The notes: generated from the letters alone by a model not told the origin. A DNA stretch of 64,000 bases from an uncultured Clostridia bacterium (GCA_930990665.1 CAKNQN010000004.1:1-64000), one strand, 5' to 3'. Counted from the first letter of the stretch, positions 48,783 to 58,662 are shown. Program-made: numbers and translations.

Positions 48783-50018
48783 ATGGTCGTTCTGCATTCC
48801 GATCTGAACAACTTTTATGCCACCGTCGAGAGGAAGCTCTACCCGGAATTTGCGGGAAAGCCGATCGCCGTATGCGGCGACAAAGCGATGCGCCACGGGA
48901 TCGTGCTTGCCAAGAGCGAGGAGGCAAAGAAGTTCGGCGTCCGCACGGGCGACGTCATCTGGGAGGCAAAGCGGAAATGCCCAGGGCTCATCATCCGGCC
49001 CGTGCGTTTTGCAGAGTATACGCGCTATTCCCGCGAAGTACGGGAGATCTACGGGCGGTTTACGGACAAGATTGAGCCATTCGGCATCGACGAGTGCTGG
49101 CTGGACGTGACGCACAGCCGCACTTTCGGAACGGGCGAAGAGATCGCGGAAAAGATCCGCCGTGCCGTCAAGGAGGAACTCGGCCTCACCGTTTCGGTGG
49201 GGGTCAGCTTCAACAAAGTTTTCGCAAAACTTGCATCCGATCTTAAAAAGCCGGACGCAGTCACCGTCGTGGGACAAGAGGATTTCCGGCAAAAGATCTG
49301 GCCGCTGCCCGTGTCCGATCTTCTGTATGCGGGCAAGGCGACGGCGGCAAAACTCAGGGAGTTGGGCATTCAGACCATCGGCCAGCTCGCGGCGGCGGAT
49401 GCGCGGCTCATCTCTTCCGCGCTCGGGAAATGGGGCGAGACGCTCGCCGCCTATGCCCGCGGGGAAGACACTTCTCCCGTCCGCGGGGAAGAGGAAAGGG
49501 AAACGCTCAAATCAGTGGGGAATTCTCTCACCCATTACGAGGACATCACCGACCGCGGAGAAGTCAAGCGCCTTTTGTACGTGCTCAGCGAAAGCGTGGC
49601 GGCGCGCATGCGGGATGCGGGGCTCGGCAAGGCAAATACCGTGCATCTTTGGGTGCGCGATCGCGACATGGGCGATCATACCTGCCAGAAAAAGGTGCGG
49701 CCCACGGCGCTTTGCGGCGAGATCGCCGAGGCGGCCTATGCGCTTTTTTGCGAACGGTATACGGCCGGAAAGCCTGTGCGCGGACTGGGCGTCACCGCCT
49801 CCGGCTTTGACCTGGGGGTGGAACAGCTCACCTTTGCGTCCCTTTCGGGAGATTATGAAAAGCGCGCCCGTGCGGAAGAGGCCGTGGCAAAGATCCGCGA
49901 AAAACACGGCTATACCAAATTGCAGCGGGGCATCATGTATGAAGACCCGCTCGCAGTGCAGATGGACATTCGCGGCGGACGCCTTTCCGGTCTGAAAGGG
50001 CGAGACGAAAATAAATAA
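48783..50018 (+). CDS. dinB: DNA polymerase IV (Y-family)
   Basis: VVLHSDLNNFYATVERKLYPEFAGKPIAVCGD, PFGIDECWLDVTHS, SVGVSFNKVFAKLASDLKKPD. Confidence 0.95.
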   Translation: MVVLHSDLNNFYATVERKLYPEFAGKPIAVCGDKAMRHGIVLAKSEEAKKFGVRTGDVIWEAKRKCPGLIIRPVRFAEYTRYSREVREIYGRFTDKIEPFGIDECWLDVTHSRTFGTGEEIAEKIRRAVKEELGLTVSVGVSFNKVFAKLASDLKKPDAVTVVGQEDFRQKIWPLPVSDLLYAGKATAAKLRELGIQTIGQLAAADARLISSALGKWGETLAAYARGEDTSPVRGEEERETLKSVGNSLTHYEDITDRGEVKRLLYVLSESVAARMRDAGLGKANTVHLWVRDRDMGDHTCQKKVRPTALCGEIAEAAYALFCERYTAGKPVRGLGVTASGFDLGVEQLTFASLSGDYEKRARAEEAVAKIREKHGYTKLQRGIMYEDPLAVQMDIRGGRLSGLKGRDENK

Positions 50019-50059
50019 AGGCAGCGAGGGGAAGTCCTCGCGCAGAAGAGGAAATACCG

Positions 50060-50974
50060 ATGAAAGCGAAATTCAGGTTGGGCGATTTTGCCGAAAAATA
50101 CGGGCTGAAAGTGGGAAAACATTGCTGCTTCGGCGTGTTCGAGGGCTACCGCGTGCACATCAAATATGCGGCTATGGCAAATCCCGCCTGCCTCATCACC
50201 GTTGTCACCGATACGAAAGGGCGGGACAAAGACCTCGAAAAATATCTGGAAAAGAATAAAAAAGAGCTGAAGCTGACCAACTTCGGCGTGGTCGGCATCG
50301 GGTTGATGGTCAGCCCGCAGCTGTACCTGAACATCTTTTCGCAGGTGGAAAAGATCCTCGGAAAGATCACCGCATATCTGAAAAAGGCGGGATTTCCCGG
50401 CGCGGAATATTGCCCGTATTGCGGAGCCAGGATGGAGGACGGCGGCATCGGAATGGCAGAGTCGGGGATCCTGTTCCGCGCGCATGCGGCCTGTTACGAA
50501 CGTGCGCTCGCCGAAGCCAAAAAGCGTGAAGAGGCGAACCTCGCTGCTCCCGCAAGGAAGCTGGCGGGCACGGGCGGATGCCTGCTCGGCGCGCTCGTAG
50601 GGGCGGCGGCCTTTGTGCTCATGTATCTCTGGTGGAATTTCGCCGCGCTCGGGGCGGCGGCGGGCGTGCTCCTTGCGAGCTATTTTTACGGAAGGTTCGG
50701 GGGAAAGAATACCCCTTATAAAGTGGCGGCGTGTACGCTTTTTCCCCTTGCGTTTACCCTCATTGCCTGCGCAGGATGCCTTTTGGCGGATGCGGGCGGA
50801 TGGCAGGGGGCGGTCTCCCTTCTCTCCGCGGGCGGAAAAGAGTTTACGATGTTTTTGCTCAATCTCATCTTTGTGTTTGTCTTCGGCCTTGTGGCGGCGG
50901 CTTACGTCTTGTTTTCTTATCTCCGCTCCCGCAAAAAGATTTCCGCCAATATGCGCCGGACGGAAGAGGTGTGA
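50060..50974 (+). CDS. membrane protein with CPYCG zinc-ribbon-like motif, unknown function
   Basis: EYCPYCGARMEDGG followed by several hydrophobic TM segments. Confidence 0.7.
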   Translation: MKAKFRLGDFAEKYGLKVGKHCCFGVFEGYRVHIKYAAMANPACLITVVTDTKGRDKDLEKYLEKNKKELKLTNFGVVGIGLMVSPQLYLNIFSQVEKILGKITAYLKKAGFPGAEYCPYCGARMEDGGIGMAESGILFRAHAACYERALAEAKKREEANLAAPARKLAGTGGCLLGALVGAAAFVLMYLWWNFAALGAAAGVLLASYFYGRFGGKNTPYKVAACTLFPLAFTLIACAGCLLADAGGWQGAVSLLSAGGKEFTMFLLNLIFVFVFGLVAAAYVLFSYLRSRKKISANMRRTEEV

Positions 50975-50976
50975 CC

Positions 50977-51771
50977 GTGCTCATCGATTTTCATGCTCAT
51001 GTCTTTCTGGATAAATTGGCGGCGGGTGCCGTTTCCTCCCTGGCGCAGAAGGCGCATCTGACACCCTTTGCCGACGGCACGGTGGCGGGGACGCGTGCTC
51101 TCATGCGCTCGCAGGGGGTGGACAGATTTGTCGCTCTCAACATCGCGGTTTCGCCGCGCACGCAGACGAACGTCAACAATTTTGCCATATCCCTGTTGGA
51201 GGAACCGTCCATCATTCCGTTTGGTTCGGTGCATCCCGCATCGCCGGATGCCTTGGCCGAACTGACCCGCCTGAAAGAGGCGGGCATCCGCGGCGTGAAA
51301 TTTCACAACGAGTATCAAAACTTTTACGCGGATGACGAAACGGCATTTCCCGTTTACGAAAAATGTGAGGAAGAGGGACTGATCATGCTCTTTCACGGCG
51401 GGGCGGACAGAGGATTCGAGCCGCCCGTAAAGGCGAATCCTTCGCGCCTGCGCAGAGTAGCGCTGCGCTTTCCGCAGGCGAAGATCGTGGCGGCACATCT
51501 TGGCGGCCAGGCGATGGAAGAGGAGGCCGCGGACGAGCTCGCGGATACGGGCGTGTTTGTGGATACGAGTTTCGCCTCCCTCTGCCTCTATCCCGAAAAG
51601 GGCGAAAAGATCATTCGCGCGTTCGGGGAGGACAGAGTGCTGTTCGGAACGGACTGCCCTTGGGATACTCCCGAAAGCACTTTTGCATGGCTCGGGAAGA
51701 TGAATTTTTCCGATGAGGCGTTGCAGAAAATTTATTGGCGCAACGCCCTCCGCCTTCTCGGCGAAAAATGA
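50977..51771 (+). CDS. amidohydrolase family protein (GTG start)
   Basis: VLIDFHAHVFLDKL, GIRGVKFHNEYQNF, FHGGAD, AHLGGQAMEEEA, VLFGTDCPWDTPE. Confidence 0.88.
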   Translation: MLIDFHAHVFLDKLAAGAVSSLAQKAHLTPFADGTVAGTRALMRSQGVDRFVALNIAVSPRTQTNVNNFAISLLEEPSIIPFGSVHPASPDALAELTRLKEAGIRGVKFHNEYQNFYADDETAFPVYEKCEEEGLIMLFHGGADRGFEPPVKANPSRLRRVALRFPQAKIVAAHLGGQAMEEEAADELADTGVFVDTSFASLCLYPEKGEKIIRAFGEDRVLFGTDCPWDTPESTFAWLGKMNFSDEALQKIYWRNALRLLGEK

Positions 51772-51783
51772 TAGGAAATCTTG

Positions 51784-51838
51784 CAAAGGCAGCTGCGGCG
51801 CGAAGAAACTCTTCGCGCCGCAGCTGCCTTTGATTTTA
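51784..51838. terminator. large hairpin/terminator downstream of amidohydrolase
   Basis: Perfect 23-bp stem CAAAGGCAGCTGCGGCGCGAAGA-AAC-TCTTCGCGCCGCAGCTGCCTTTG then ATTTTA. Confidence 0.85.
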
Positions 51839-51983
51839 ACAAATTCTATATTGTATTGCTTGCCTCGCAAGGCGAAACTGCTGTTTTTTCTGCTCCAGAG
51901 GAAGGTGCCGCGCTTCGCTGCGCACAGCCTGAAATTTTCAGTTCGCCAGATTATCGGGTGGGACTGACGGTATCCATAGTGAA

Positions 51984-52076
51984 TTGTTCTCTTAAAACTC
52001 CTATTGGCCGGTCAGTCGGGAGGGGCCGGCGAAATCAAGATGTTTTGTTCTCTTAAAACTCCTTTCGGCCGGTCAG
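51984..52076. repeat. 32-bp direct repeat at 61-bp spacing; the second copy overlaps the 3' end of the xre gene
   Basis: TTGTTCTCTTAAAACTCCTATTGGCCGGTCAG (51984) vs TTGTTCTCTTAAAACTCCTTTCGGCCGGTCAG (52045). Confidence 0.92.
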
Positions 52077-52259
52077 ATAGTCGAGGTCTACGTCAAAATA
52101 ATCGGCGATCTTGCAGAGGTTTTCCAGGCCGATCTCCCGCTGGCAGCGGAGATAGCGGCAGAGAGTTTGCTGCGGGATCCCGATCTCTTTCGCGACACTG
52201 CTTACACTCCTGTCGCCGATGAGATATCTTAAATTTTCTGCAAATTTCCCCATGTGCAT
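52053..52259 (-). CDS. small Xre-family HTH regulator
   Basis: FAENLRYLIGDRSVSSVAKEIGIPQQTLCRYLRCQREIGLENLCKIADYFDVDLDYLTGR. Confidence 0.92.
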   Translation of the reverse strand: MHMGKFAENLRYLIGDRSVSSVAKEIGIPQQTLCRYLRCQREIGLENLCKIADYFDVDLDYLTGRKEF

Positions 52260-52268
52260 GTCTTTATT

Positions 52269-52286
52269 TTACACCAAATGGTGTAA
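52269..52286. promoter_or_regulatory. operator 1 (palindrome) upstream of xre gene
   Basis: TTACACC-AAAT-GGTGTAA. Confidence 0.85.
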
Positions 52287-52291
52287 TTTAT

Positions 52292-52321
52292 TTGACATTA
52301 CACCAAACGGTGTGATAAAAT
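52292..52321 (+). promoter_or_regulatory. divergent promoter with operator 2 filling the spacer
   Basis: TTGACA-[TTACACCAAACGGTGTGA]-TAAAAT; the 18-nt spacer is exactly the operator palindrome. Confidence 0.85.
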
Positions 52322-52383
52322 GAACAACAGGAAGAAAAGGACAAAAGGGAAAAAAGAGAAAACAAATGAGAAATGAAAATAGC

Positions 52384-52416
52384 GTCCGCGGGCAAGCGGG
52401 CGCATTTTCGTTTTCT
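52384..52416. terminator. bidirectional terminator between divergent short transcript and flavin reductase/rubredoxin gene
   Basis: GCGTCCGC-GGGCAA-GCGGGCGC then ATTTTCGTTTTC; minus strand TATTTTCATTT. Confidence 0.7.
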
Positions 52417-52429
52417 GCCGCAGAGGCGG

Positions 52430-53071
52430 TCATATCTTTTCAAATTTTGATTTCGGGGCGCCGCAGATAGGGCAGGTCCAGTCTTCGGGCAGATTTTCGA
52501 AGGGAACATCTCCTACATAGACGTATTTGCATACCGAGCAGACATATTTTTCAGTTGCGGCGGGCGCCTGTTCTTCGGCGACGTATGTAGGGGAGTTTTT
52601 ACCCGTCTTTCCCTTGATGACATTGTGATAGTAGGCGTACGTCATCGGCGTGCCTTTTTTCAGCGTTTCCGCGCCGATCACCTCTCCCAAAAATACTGTA
52701 TGGGTGGACGTCTCCATTTTGTCGATCACTTTGCAGGCGATATAGGCGCAGCAGTCATCCAGTATCGGAAGTTTGTCCCTGATCGAGTAGGGTACTCCGT
52801 CAAATTTATCGGTGTCCCTGCCCGAACGGAAACCGAACCGGCCGATGACGGAAGGTTCGCTCGTTTCGGCGAGGATGCTGATGGCAAAATGTCCGCAGTC
52901 CCTGATGCAGCGGTTGGTATAGTTGTCCTTGTTGATGCTCACCATTACGGTGGCGGGGGCGGAAGTGATCTGCGCCGCGCAGTTGGCGGTGCAGCCGGTC
53001 GGCCGGCCGTTATCCCAGGTCGAGACCACATATACCCCGTAAGACATCGCGTAAAAAGCTTTCGGATCCAT
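52430..53071 (-). CDS. flavin reductase-rubredoxin fusion (high-molecular-weight rubredoxin type)
   Basis: N-terminal FMN-binding split barrel ([13 protein letters not shown]...[27 protein letters not shown]) and C-terminal [37 protein letters not shown]. Confidence 0.93.
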   Translation of the reverse strand: MDPKAFYAMSYGVYVVSTWDNGRPTGCTANCAAQITSAPATVMVSINKDNYTNRCIRDCGHFAISILAETSEPSVIGRFGFRSGRDTDKFDGVPYSIRDKLPILDDCCAYIACKVIDKMETSTHTVFLGEVIGAETLKKGTPMTYAYYHNVIKGKTGKNSPTYVAEEQAPAATEKYVCSVCKYVYVGDVPFENLPEDWTCPICGAPKSKFEKI

Positions 53072-53204
53072 GGAACTTACTCCTTTTCGATCGTAAGGGC
53101 AGGGCCCTTTTTTTATACCAAAATCGGACAGAATATGTGCGGAATAATTCAAAAAATGCGGGTGCAGAAAGGTGCGCCCGCATTTTCCGCTCAGAAGTAT
53201 GCGA

Positions 53205-53750
53205 TCAATAATTTTCCGCTTTCAGCTGGAAATAAGCCTTCGGATGCGAGCAGACAGGGCAGATTTCGGGTGCCTTTTTGCCGATCACGATATGGCCGCA
53301 GTTGGAGCACTGCCAGATGCAGTCTTCGTCGCGCGAGAAAACGAGTTCTTCTTTGACGTTGTCGAGAAGGGCGAGATACCTCTTTTCGTGTTCCTTTTCG
53401 ATCTCGCCGACCTTTTCAAACAGAAAAGCGATGTGATCGAAGCCCTCTTCCTTTGCTTCTTTGGCAAAACGGGCATACATATCCGTCCACTCGTAGTTTT
53501 CGCCGGCAGCGGCATCTTCCAGGTTTTCTGCCGTGCTGGGAATATCTCCGTCATGCAGGAGCTTGAACCAGATCTTCGCGTGCTCTTTTTCATTGTTCGC
53601 CGTCTCTTCAAAGAGATTGGCGATCTGCACAAAGCCGTCTTTTTTTGCCTTGCTTGCATAGTAGGTGTACTTGTTGCGTGCCTGCGATTCGCCGGCAAAG
53701 GCTGCCTGCAGGTTCGCTTCCGTCTTGGTTCCTTTGAGTTCTTTTGCCAT
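53205..53750 (-). CDS. rbr: rubrerythrin
   Basis: [48 protein letters not shown]-terminal [29 protein letters not shown]. Confidence 0.97.
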   Translation of the reverse strand: MAKELKGTKTEANLQAAFAGESQARNKYTYYASKAKKDGFVQIANLFEETANNEKEHAKIWFKLLHDGDIPSTAENLEDAAAGENYEWTDMYARFAKEAKEEGFDHIAFLFEKVGEIEKEHEKRYLALLDNVKEELVFSRDEDCIWQCSNCGHIVIGKKAPEICPVCSHPKAYFQLKAENY

Positions 53751-53829
53751 GGTGTTGACCTCCGTTGATATTCACAAATTTTCCTTCGGAAAATTTCGTG
53801 ACCGTAAAAATTTTTCTGTCCCCTGAGGA

Positions 53830-54222
53830 CTATTTGTTTCTCTGCTTGCTTTTGCACTCCGGGCAAAGCCCGATAAACTCCACGTTCATCTTTTCGACCG
53901 TAAAGCCTTTTTCGTCTTCTAAAAGTGATTCGGGCAAGAGCTCTTCCTTCGCCCGCGTGTCGAGAACTTTGCCGCACCGGCGGCAGCGAAGATGAAAATG
54001 CGGATCCGTGCGGCAATCAAACTTGTCCGCTCCGCCCGGGGTGGGGAGTTTTCCGATCTTGCCCTCTTCGGCAAGAAGGTTCAGATTGCGGTAGACTGTC
54101 GCCTTGCTGATGTGCGGATGATCTGCCACAACCATCTCGTATACCTTTTCCGCGTCCGGGTGGTCCAGCTTTTGTAAAGCGTCAAAAACCAATTGTCTTT
54201 GAATGGTATTCCTGCGTAACAT
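53830..54222 (-). CDS. Fur-family regulator (PerR-like)
   Basis: NTIQRQLVFDALQKLDHPDAEKVYEMVVADHPHISKATVYRNLNLLAEEG; HFHLRCRRCGKV. Confidence 0.92.
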   Translation of the reverse strand: MLRRNTIQRQLVFDALQKLDHPDAEKVYEMVVADHPHISKATVYRNLNLLAEEGKIGKLPTPGGADKFDCRTDPHFHLRCRRCGKVLDTRAKEELLPESLLEDEKGFTVEKMNVEFIGLCPECKSKQRNK

Positions 54223-54448
54223 ATTCTAAAACATCTCTTAATAAGATATATTATCAAATAAAATTATAGCATCTTTTTGGAATTTGTCAAGTCTTTCCTG
54301 AAAATTTAAGGTCAGGGGAAGGAAGCATTCATCAATTTTTCAAAGTTTGTTGACTTCCGGACTGTATCCGTGTTATAATAAATTGAGCGGAGGGGGCGCG
54401 GATCAGGCGATGCGAAGTTTTTGCGGCCTGTCGTGCGTTGGTGAAAAG

Positions 54449-55051
54449 ATGAACTACGACAACACGGAACTGAATTTTCTGCAAAAAGACCTTTTGCGTC
54501 AGTTTGGCGACGAGGAAGGGAAAAAGATATTTAACCGCTCGGCGAAATTGTATGCCGAGCTTTCCGTCACGACAGACTATAAAAACAGTTCCACGCTTGA
54601 GCGGCAGCTGAAGGGGCTGGTTTATCCCGTCATTGCCTATTATAAGACGTTGCTCGCCTTCGGCTATAAGGTGCCGAATGCGCTCGGGCTTGTGCGCACG
54701 GAAACGGAAAAAGCGGCTGCCGAAAGCGGGGGAGTGCTCGCGGCGCAGATGCGGCCCGTCTTTCCCTATCGAGCTTTCAAACGGAACATCAAAAATTTTA
54801 TCGAGTATAAATTCCCGTCCGGCGGATGGAGTTGTACAGACCTGCATACGCGCGGCAAGATCACTTTCCGCATCCGTCAGTGCCTCTACTATTCGATCAC
54901 GGCCAAGTTCGGGTGTCCGGAGCTTTGCGAGGTGTTTTGTGATTATGAGCGCAAGGCTTTTGCCGGACTTGCGCCCAAGATTGTCTGTGAGCGTCACGGC
55001 GAACTTGCCACCGGCTGCGATTCCTGTGATTTCTGTTTCAGAAAGGGATAA
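54449..55051 (+). CDS. L-2-amino-thiazoline-4-carboxylic acid hydrolase-like protein
   Basis: LYYSITAKFGCPELCEVFCDYERKAFAGLAPKIVCERHGELATGCDSCDFCF; ATG 54449. Confidence 0.75.
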   Translation: MNYDNTELNFLQKDLLRQFGDEEGKKIFNRSAKLYAELSVTTDYKNSSTLERQLKGLVYPVIAYYKTLLAFGYKVPNALGLVRTETEKAAAESGGVLAAQMRPVFPYRAFKRNIKNFIEYKFPSGGWSCTDLHTRGKITFRIRQCLYYSITAKFGCPELCEVFCDYERKAFAGLAPKIVCERHGELATGCDSCDFCFRKG

Positions 55052-55079
55052 AAAAATCAAAGAAAGATACGATTGATTC

Positions 55080-55109
55080 GGGCGGCGATTGCAAATCGCC
55101 GCCCGTTTT
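55080..55109 (+). terminator. terminator after ATC-hydrolase-like gene
   Basis: GGGCGGCGATT-GCA-AATCGCCGCCC then GTTTTA. Confidence 0.8.
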
Positions 55110-55117
55110 ACTATACA

Positions 55118-55152
55118 AAAGCCCCCTCCGCGGTGCGGAGGGGGCGATTCAT
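55118..55152 (-). terminator. fba terminator
   Basis: GCCCCCTCCGC-GGT-GCGGAGGGGGC; on the minus strand followed by TTTTGT. Confidence 0.8.
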
Positions 55153-55194
55153 TTTTCAGGGAAGCACTTTTGCGCTCCGCATTCTGCCGAGGGG

Positions 55195-56130
55195 TCAGGC
55201 TTTGTCGCAGCTGCCCAGAACGTCGGTGATCTTGTGTTTTACGATCTCTTTCACGGCAGCGCGGGCATCGCCGAGGTACTGGCGGGGATCGAAGTGGTCG
55301 GGGTGTTCTGCAAAGTGCTTGCGGATCGCGGCCGTGCAGGCGACGCGAAGGTCGGAGTCGATGTTGATCTTGCAGACGGCCATCGAAGCGGCTTTGCGCA
55401 GCATCTCTTCGGGGATACCGATCGCATCGGGCATTTTACCGCCGTACTGGTTGATGATCGCGACCCTGTCCTGCGGGACAGAGGAGGCGCCGTGCAGCAC
55501 GATCGGGAAGCCGGGCAGGCGTTTGCCGACTTCTTCAAGGATATCGAAACGCAGCTGCGGTTTCTGGCCGGGTTTGAACTTGTAAGCGCCGTGGCTGGTG
55601 CCGATGGCGATGGCGAGGGAGTCGCAGCCCGTCTTTTCGGTAAATTCGCAGACCTCGTCAGGATGCGTAAAGCAGGCGTCTTCCGCCTTGACGTTCACGG
55701 CGTCCTCGATACCGGCGAGCTGGCCGAGCTCCGCTTCGACCACGACGCCGCGGTCATGCGCATATTTCACGACTTTTTTCGTGATTTCGATGTTTTCGGA
55801 AAATGCGTGGTGTGAGGCGTCGATCATGACGGAAGTAAAACCGTCGTCGATGGCGGATTTGCATGCTTCGAAATCCGCGCCGTGATCGAGGTGCATCACG
55901 ATGGGAAGGCCGGTCGTTTCCACGGCCGCCTCGATGAGGTGTTTGAGGTAGACGGGGTTGGCGTACTTTCTTGCGCCGGCAGAAACCTGCAGGATGAGGG
56001 GAGAGTTGCACTCTTTGCCCGCCTCGACAATTCCTTGAATGGTCTCCATGTTGTTCACGTTGAACGCGCCGATCGCATAGCCGCCGGCATACGCTTTTTT
56101 GAACATTTCGGTCGATGTTACCAAAGGCAT
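55195..56130 (-). CDS. fba: class II fructose-1,6-bisphosphate aldolase
   Basis: MPLVTSTEMFKKAYAGGYAIGAFNVNNMETIQGIVEAG; VMHLDHGADFEACKSAIDDGFTSVMIDASHH. Confidence 0.95.
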   Translation of the reverse strand: MPLVTSTEMFKKAYAGGYAIGAFNVNNMETIQGIVEAGKECNSPLILQVSAGARKYANPVYLKHLIEAAVETTGLPIVMHLDHGADFEACKSAIDDGFTSVMIDASHHAFSENIEITKKVVKYAHDRGVVVEAELGQLAGIEDAVNVKAEDACFTHPDEVCEFTEKTGCDSLAIAIGTSHGAYKFKPGQKPQLRFDILEEVGKRLPGFPIVLHGASSVPQDRVAIINQYGGKMPDAIGIPEEMLRKAASMAVCKINIDSDLRVACTAAIRKHFAEHPDHFDPRQYLGDARAAVKEIVKHKITDVLGSCDKA

Positions 56131-56379
56131 GATAGATGTTCCTCCGCTGATTTTTTTCGCCACTATTGTACAACAAATCCGAGCAAAATGCAAACGATTT
56201 CAAAAATATACGCAAAACGCTTTCTAATTTTTTTGCAAAGTATTATAATAGGTAGGAAAAAAGACGGGATGCGTTGCGGAAACTTTCTGCGGGTATTTCC
56301 GTTACGGCGGCATGGCAGTTTTTTGCTCGGGACGAGTGCGTTCGGCCGTGCCGGATTACAGAAATGGAGGCGATCAATT

Positions 56380-57495
56380 ATGCGTGATCCGAGAATGGAC
56401 AAACTGGCTGATGTACTTGTGAACTATTCGGTGCATTGTCAAAAGGGTGAAAAGGTGCTCATCGAAGCGCGCGGCGTCGACCCGCAGTTCGTGAATGCCG
56501 TCATTGAAAAGGTTTTTGAAGCGGGCGGCTATCCGTTTGCCGATGTGGTGGATCTTTCCGTAGAGCGTGCGATGCTGATGGGAACGGGTGAAGAACACTG
56601 CAAATTGCGCGCCAAGTACGCGAAATACCGCATGGAGGACATGGACTGCTACATCGGGATCCGCGGCGGACAGAATACCTTTGAGCTTTCCGACGTCCCT
56701 GCCGACAAGATGCAGGAGTATGACAGGCTGTTTTCTTTCCCCGTGCATCACGAGATCCGCGTGAAAAAGACGAAATGGGTGGTATTGCGCTATCCGAATC
56801 CTTCCATGGCGCAGAACGCGGGCGTTTCCACCGAAAAATTCGAAAATTTCTATTTTGACGTCTGCACGCTCGATTATTCCAAAATGGACCGCGCCATGGA
56901 TGCGCTCAAAGCGCTCATGGACAAGACGGACAAAGTTCGTCTTGTTGCAAAGGATACAGACCTCACTTTCTCCATTCGCGGGATCCCCGCCATCAAATGC
57001 GCGGGCAATATGAACATCCCCGACGGCGAGGTGTATACCGCCCCCGTCAAAGACAGCGTGAACGGTGTGATCACCTACAATGCGCCCACGCTCGAAAACG
57101 GTATCAAACACGAGCATGTGCGCCTTGTGTTCAAGGACGGCAAGATCGTGGAAGCCACCTCTTCCAATACGGAGGCGCTCAATGCCGTGCTCGATACCGA
57201 TGCCGGCGCACGGTATGTAGGGGAATTCGCCATCGGTGTGAATCCGTATGTCACTTCGCCCATGCTCGATATCCTGTTTGACGAAAAGATCTCCGGATCC
57301 ATTCACTTTACGCCCGGCTGCTGCTATGACGATGCCTTTAACGGAAACAAGTCCAGCGTGCACTGGGACATGGTGCTCATCCAGACGCCCGAATGGGGCG
57401 GCGGCGAGATCTGGTTCGACGGCGTGCTCATCCGCAAAGACGGCCGCTTCGTTCTTCCCGAACTGTATCCGCTCAACCCCGAAAACCTCAAATAA
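56380..57495 (+). CDS. M29-family aminopeptidase (AmpS/PepS-like)
   Basis: KLADVLVNYSVHCQKGEKVLIEARGVDPQFVNAV; IKCAGNMNIPDGEVYTAPVKDSVNGVI; GSIHFTPGCCYDDAFNGNKSSVHWDMVL. Confidence 0.92.
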   Translation: MRDPRMDKLADVLVNYSVHCQKGEKVLIEARGVDPQFVNAVIEKVFEAGGYPFADVVDLSVERAMLMGTGEEHCKLRAKYAKYRMEDMDCYIGIRGGQNTFELSDVPADKMQEYDRLFSFPVHHEIRVKKTKWVVLRYPNPSMAQNAGVSTEKFENFYFDVCTLDYSKMDRAMDALKALMDKTDKVRLVAKDTDLTFSIRGIPAIKCAGNMNIPDGEVYTAPVKDSVNGVITYNAPTLENGIKHEHVRLVFKDGKIVEATSSNTEALNAVLDTDAGARYVGEFAIGVNPYVTSPMLDILFDEKISGSIHFTPGCCYDDAFNGNKSSVHWDMVLIQTPEWGGGEIWFDGVLIRKDGRFVLPELYPLNPENLK

Positions 57496-57537
57496 TGGCG
57501 CTATGACAAAGAAAAATAAACTTGTCCGCGCAAATTA

Positions 57538-57566
57538 TTGACTTAATTTCCCCGATTTGCTATAAT
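57538..57566 (+). promoter_or_regulatory. gap promoter
   Basis: TTGACT - 17 nt - TATAAT. Confidence 0.85.
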
Positions 57567-57628
57567 AAACCTGCTGAAAAGTTCAAGCGATAAAAAAATT
57601 ATCATCATTATATGGAGGATTGTTTCTC

Positions 57629-58645
57629 ATGGCTAACGTAAGAGTTGCGATCAATGGTTTCGGCCGCATCGGCCGCCTCGCTTTCCGCCAGATGTTCGGT
57701 GCCAAAGGCTACGAAGTCGTCGCGATCAACGACCTCACCAGCCCGGCGATGCTCGCACATCTTCTGAAGTATGACTCTGCCCAGGGTCGCTATGCCCTCG
57801 CCGACAAAGTTTCTTCTACGGAGAACTCCATTATCGTCGACGGCAAAGAGATCAAAATTTATGCGGAAAAAGACGCGAAAGACCTGCCCTGGAAAGAGAT
57901 CGGCGTAGACGTCGTTCTCGAGTGCACCGGCTTCTATACGTCCAAAGCGAAGAGCCAGGCGCACATCGATGCCGGCGCAAAGAAAGTCGTTATCTCCGCT
58001 CCTGCGGGCAACGACCTGCCGACCATCGTTTACAGCGTAAACGAAAAGACGCTCAAACCCACCGACACCATCATCTCGGCTGCTTCCTGCACGACCAACT
58101 GCCTCGCGCCGATGGCCGACACGCTGAACAAGTTTGCCAAGATCAAAAAAGGCTATATGACCACCATCCATGCTTATACCGGCGACCAGATGACGCTCGA
58201 CGGACCGCATCGGAAAGGTGACCTCCGCCGTGCACGTGCCGCTGCCGTGAACATTGTTCCGAACAGCACGGGTGCTGCGAAGGCGATCGGCCTCGTTATC
58301 CCCGAACTCAACGGCGTGCTCGACGGATGCGCACAGCGCGTTCCTGTTCCCACCGGTTCGCTCACGCAGCTCGTCGCGATCGTCGAGGGCGAAGTGGACA
58401 AAGACGGCGTGAATGCAGCCATGAAGGCGGCGGCTTCTGATTCCTTCGGTTACACCGAGGACGAGATCGTCTCTTCCGACGTGATCGGCATCACCTACGG
58501 TTCGCTGTTCGACGGCACGCAGACCAAATGCATGCCCATGGGCGACGGCACGACCCTCGTGAAAGTCGTTTCTTGGTACGATAACGAGAACTCCTATACC
58601 AGCCAGATGGTCCGCACGATCAAATATTTTGCGGAACTCAAATAA
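57629..58645 (+). CDS. gap: glyceraldehyde-3-phosphate dehydrogenase
   Basis: [38 protein letters not shown]. Confidence 0.98.
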   Translation: MANVRVAINGFGRIGRLAFRQMFGAKGYEVVAINDLTSPAMLAHLLKYDSAQGRYALADKVSSTENSIIVDGKEIKIYAEKDAKDLPWKEIGVDVVLECTGFYTSKAKSQAHIDAGAKKVVISAPAGNDLPTIVYSVNEKTLKPTDTIISAASCTTNCLAPMADTLNKFAKIKKGYMTTIHAYTGDQMTLDGPHRKGDLRRARAAAVNIVPNSTGAAKAIGLVIPELNGVLDGCAQRVPVPTGSLTQLVAIVEGEVDKDGVNAAMKAAASDSFGYTEDEIVSSDVIGITYGSLFDGTQTKCMPMGDGTTLVKVVSWYDNENSYTSQMVRTIKYFAELK

Positions 58646-58662
58646 TCCGGCAATACGATTAC

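Noticed and set aside
54235-54275. Per/Fur box upstream of the Fur-family gene (TTAATAAGATATATTATCAAATAAAATTATAG)
   Set aside because: AT-rich and only loosely palindromic; too weak to call without a motif score
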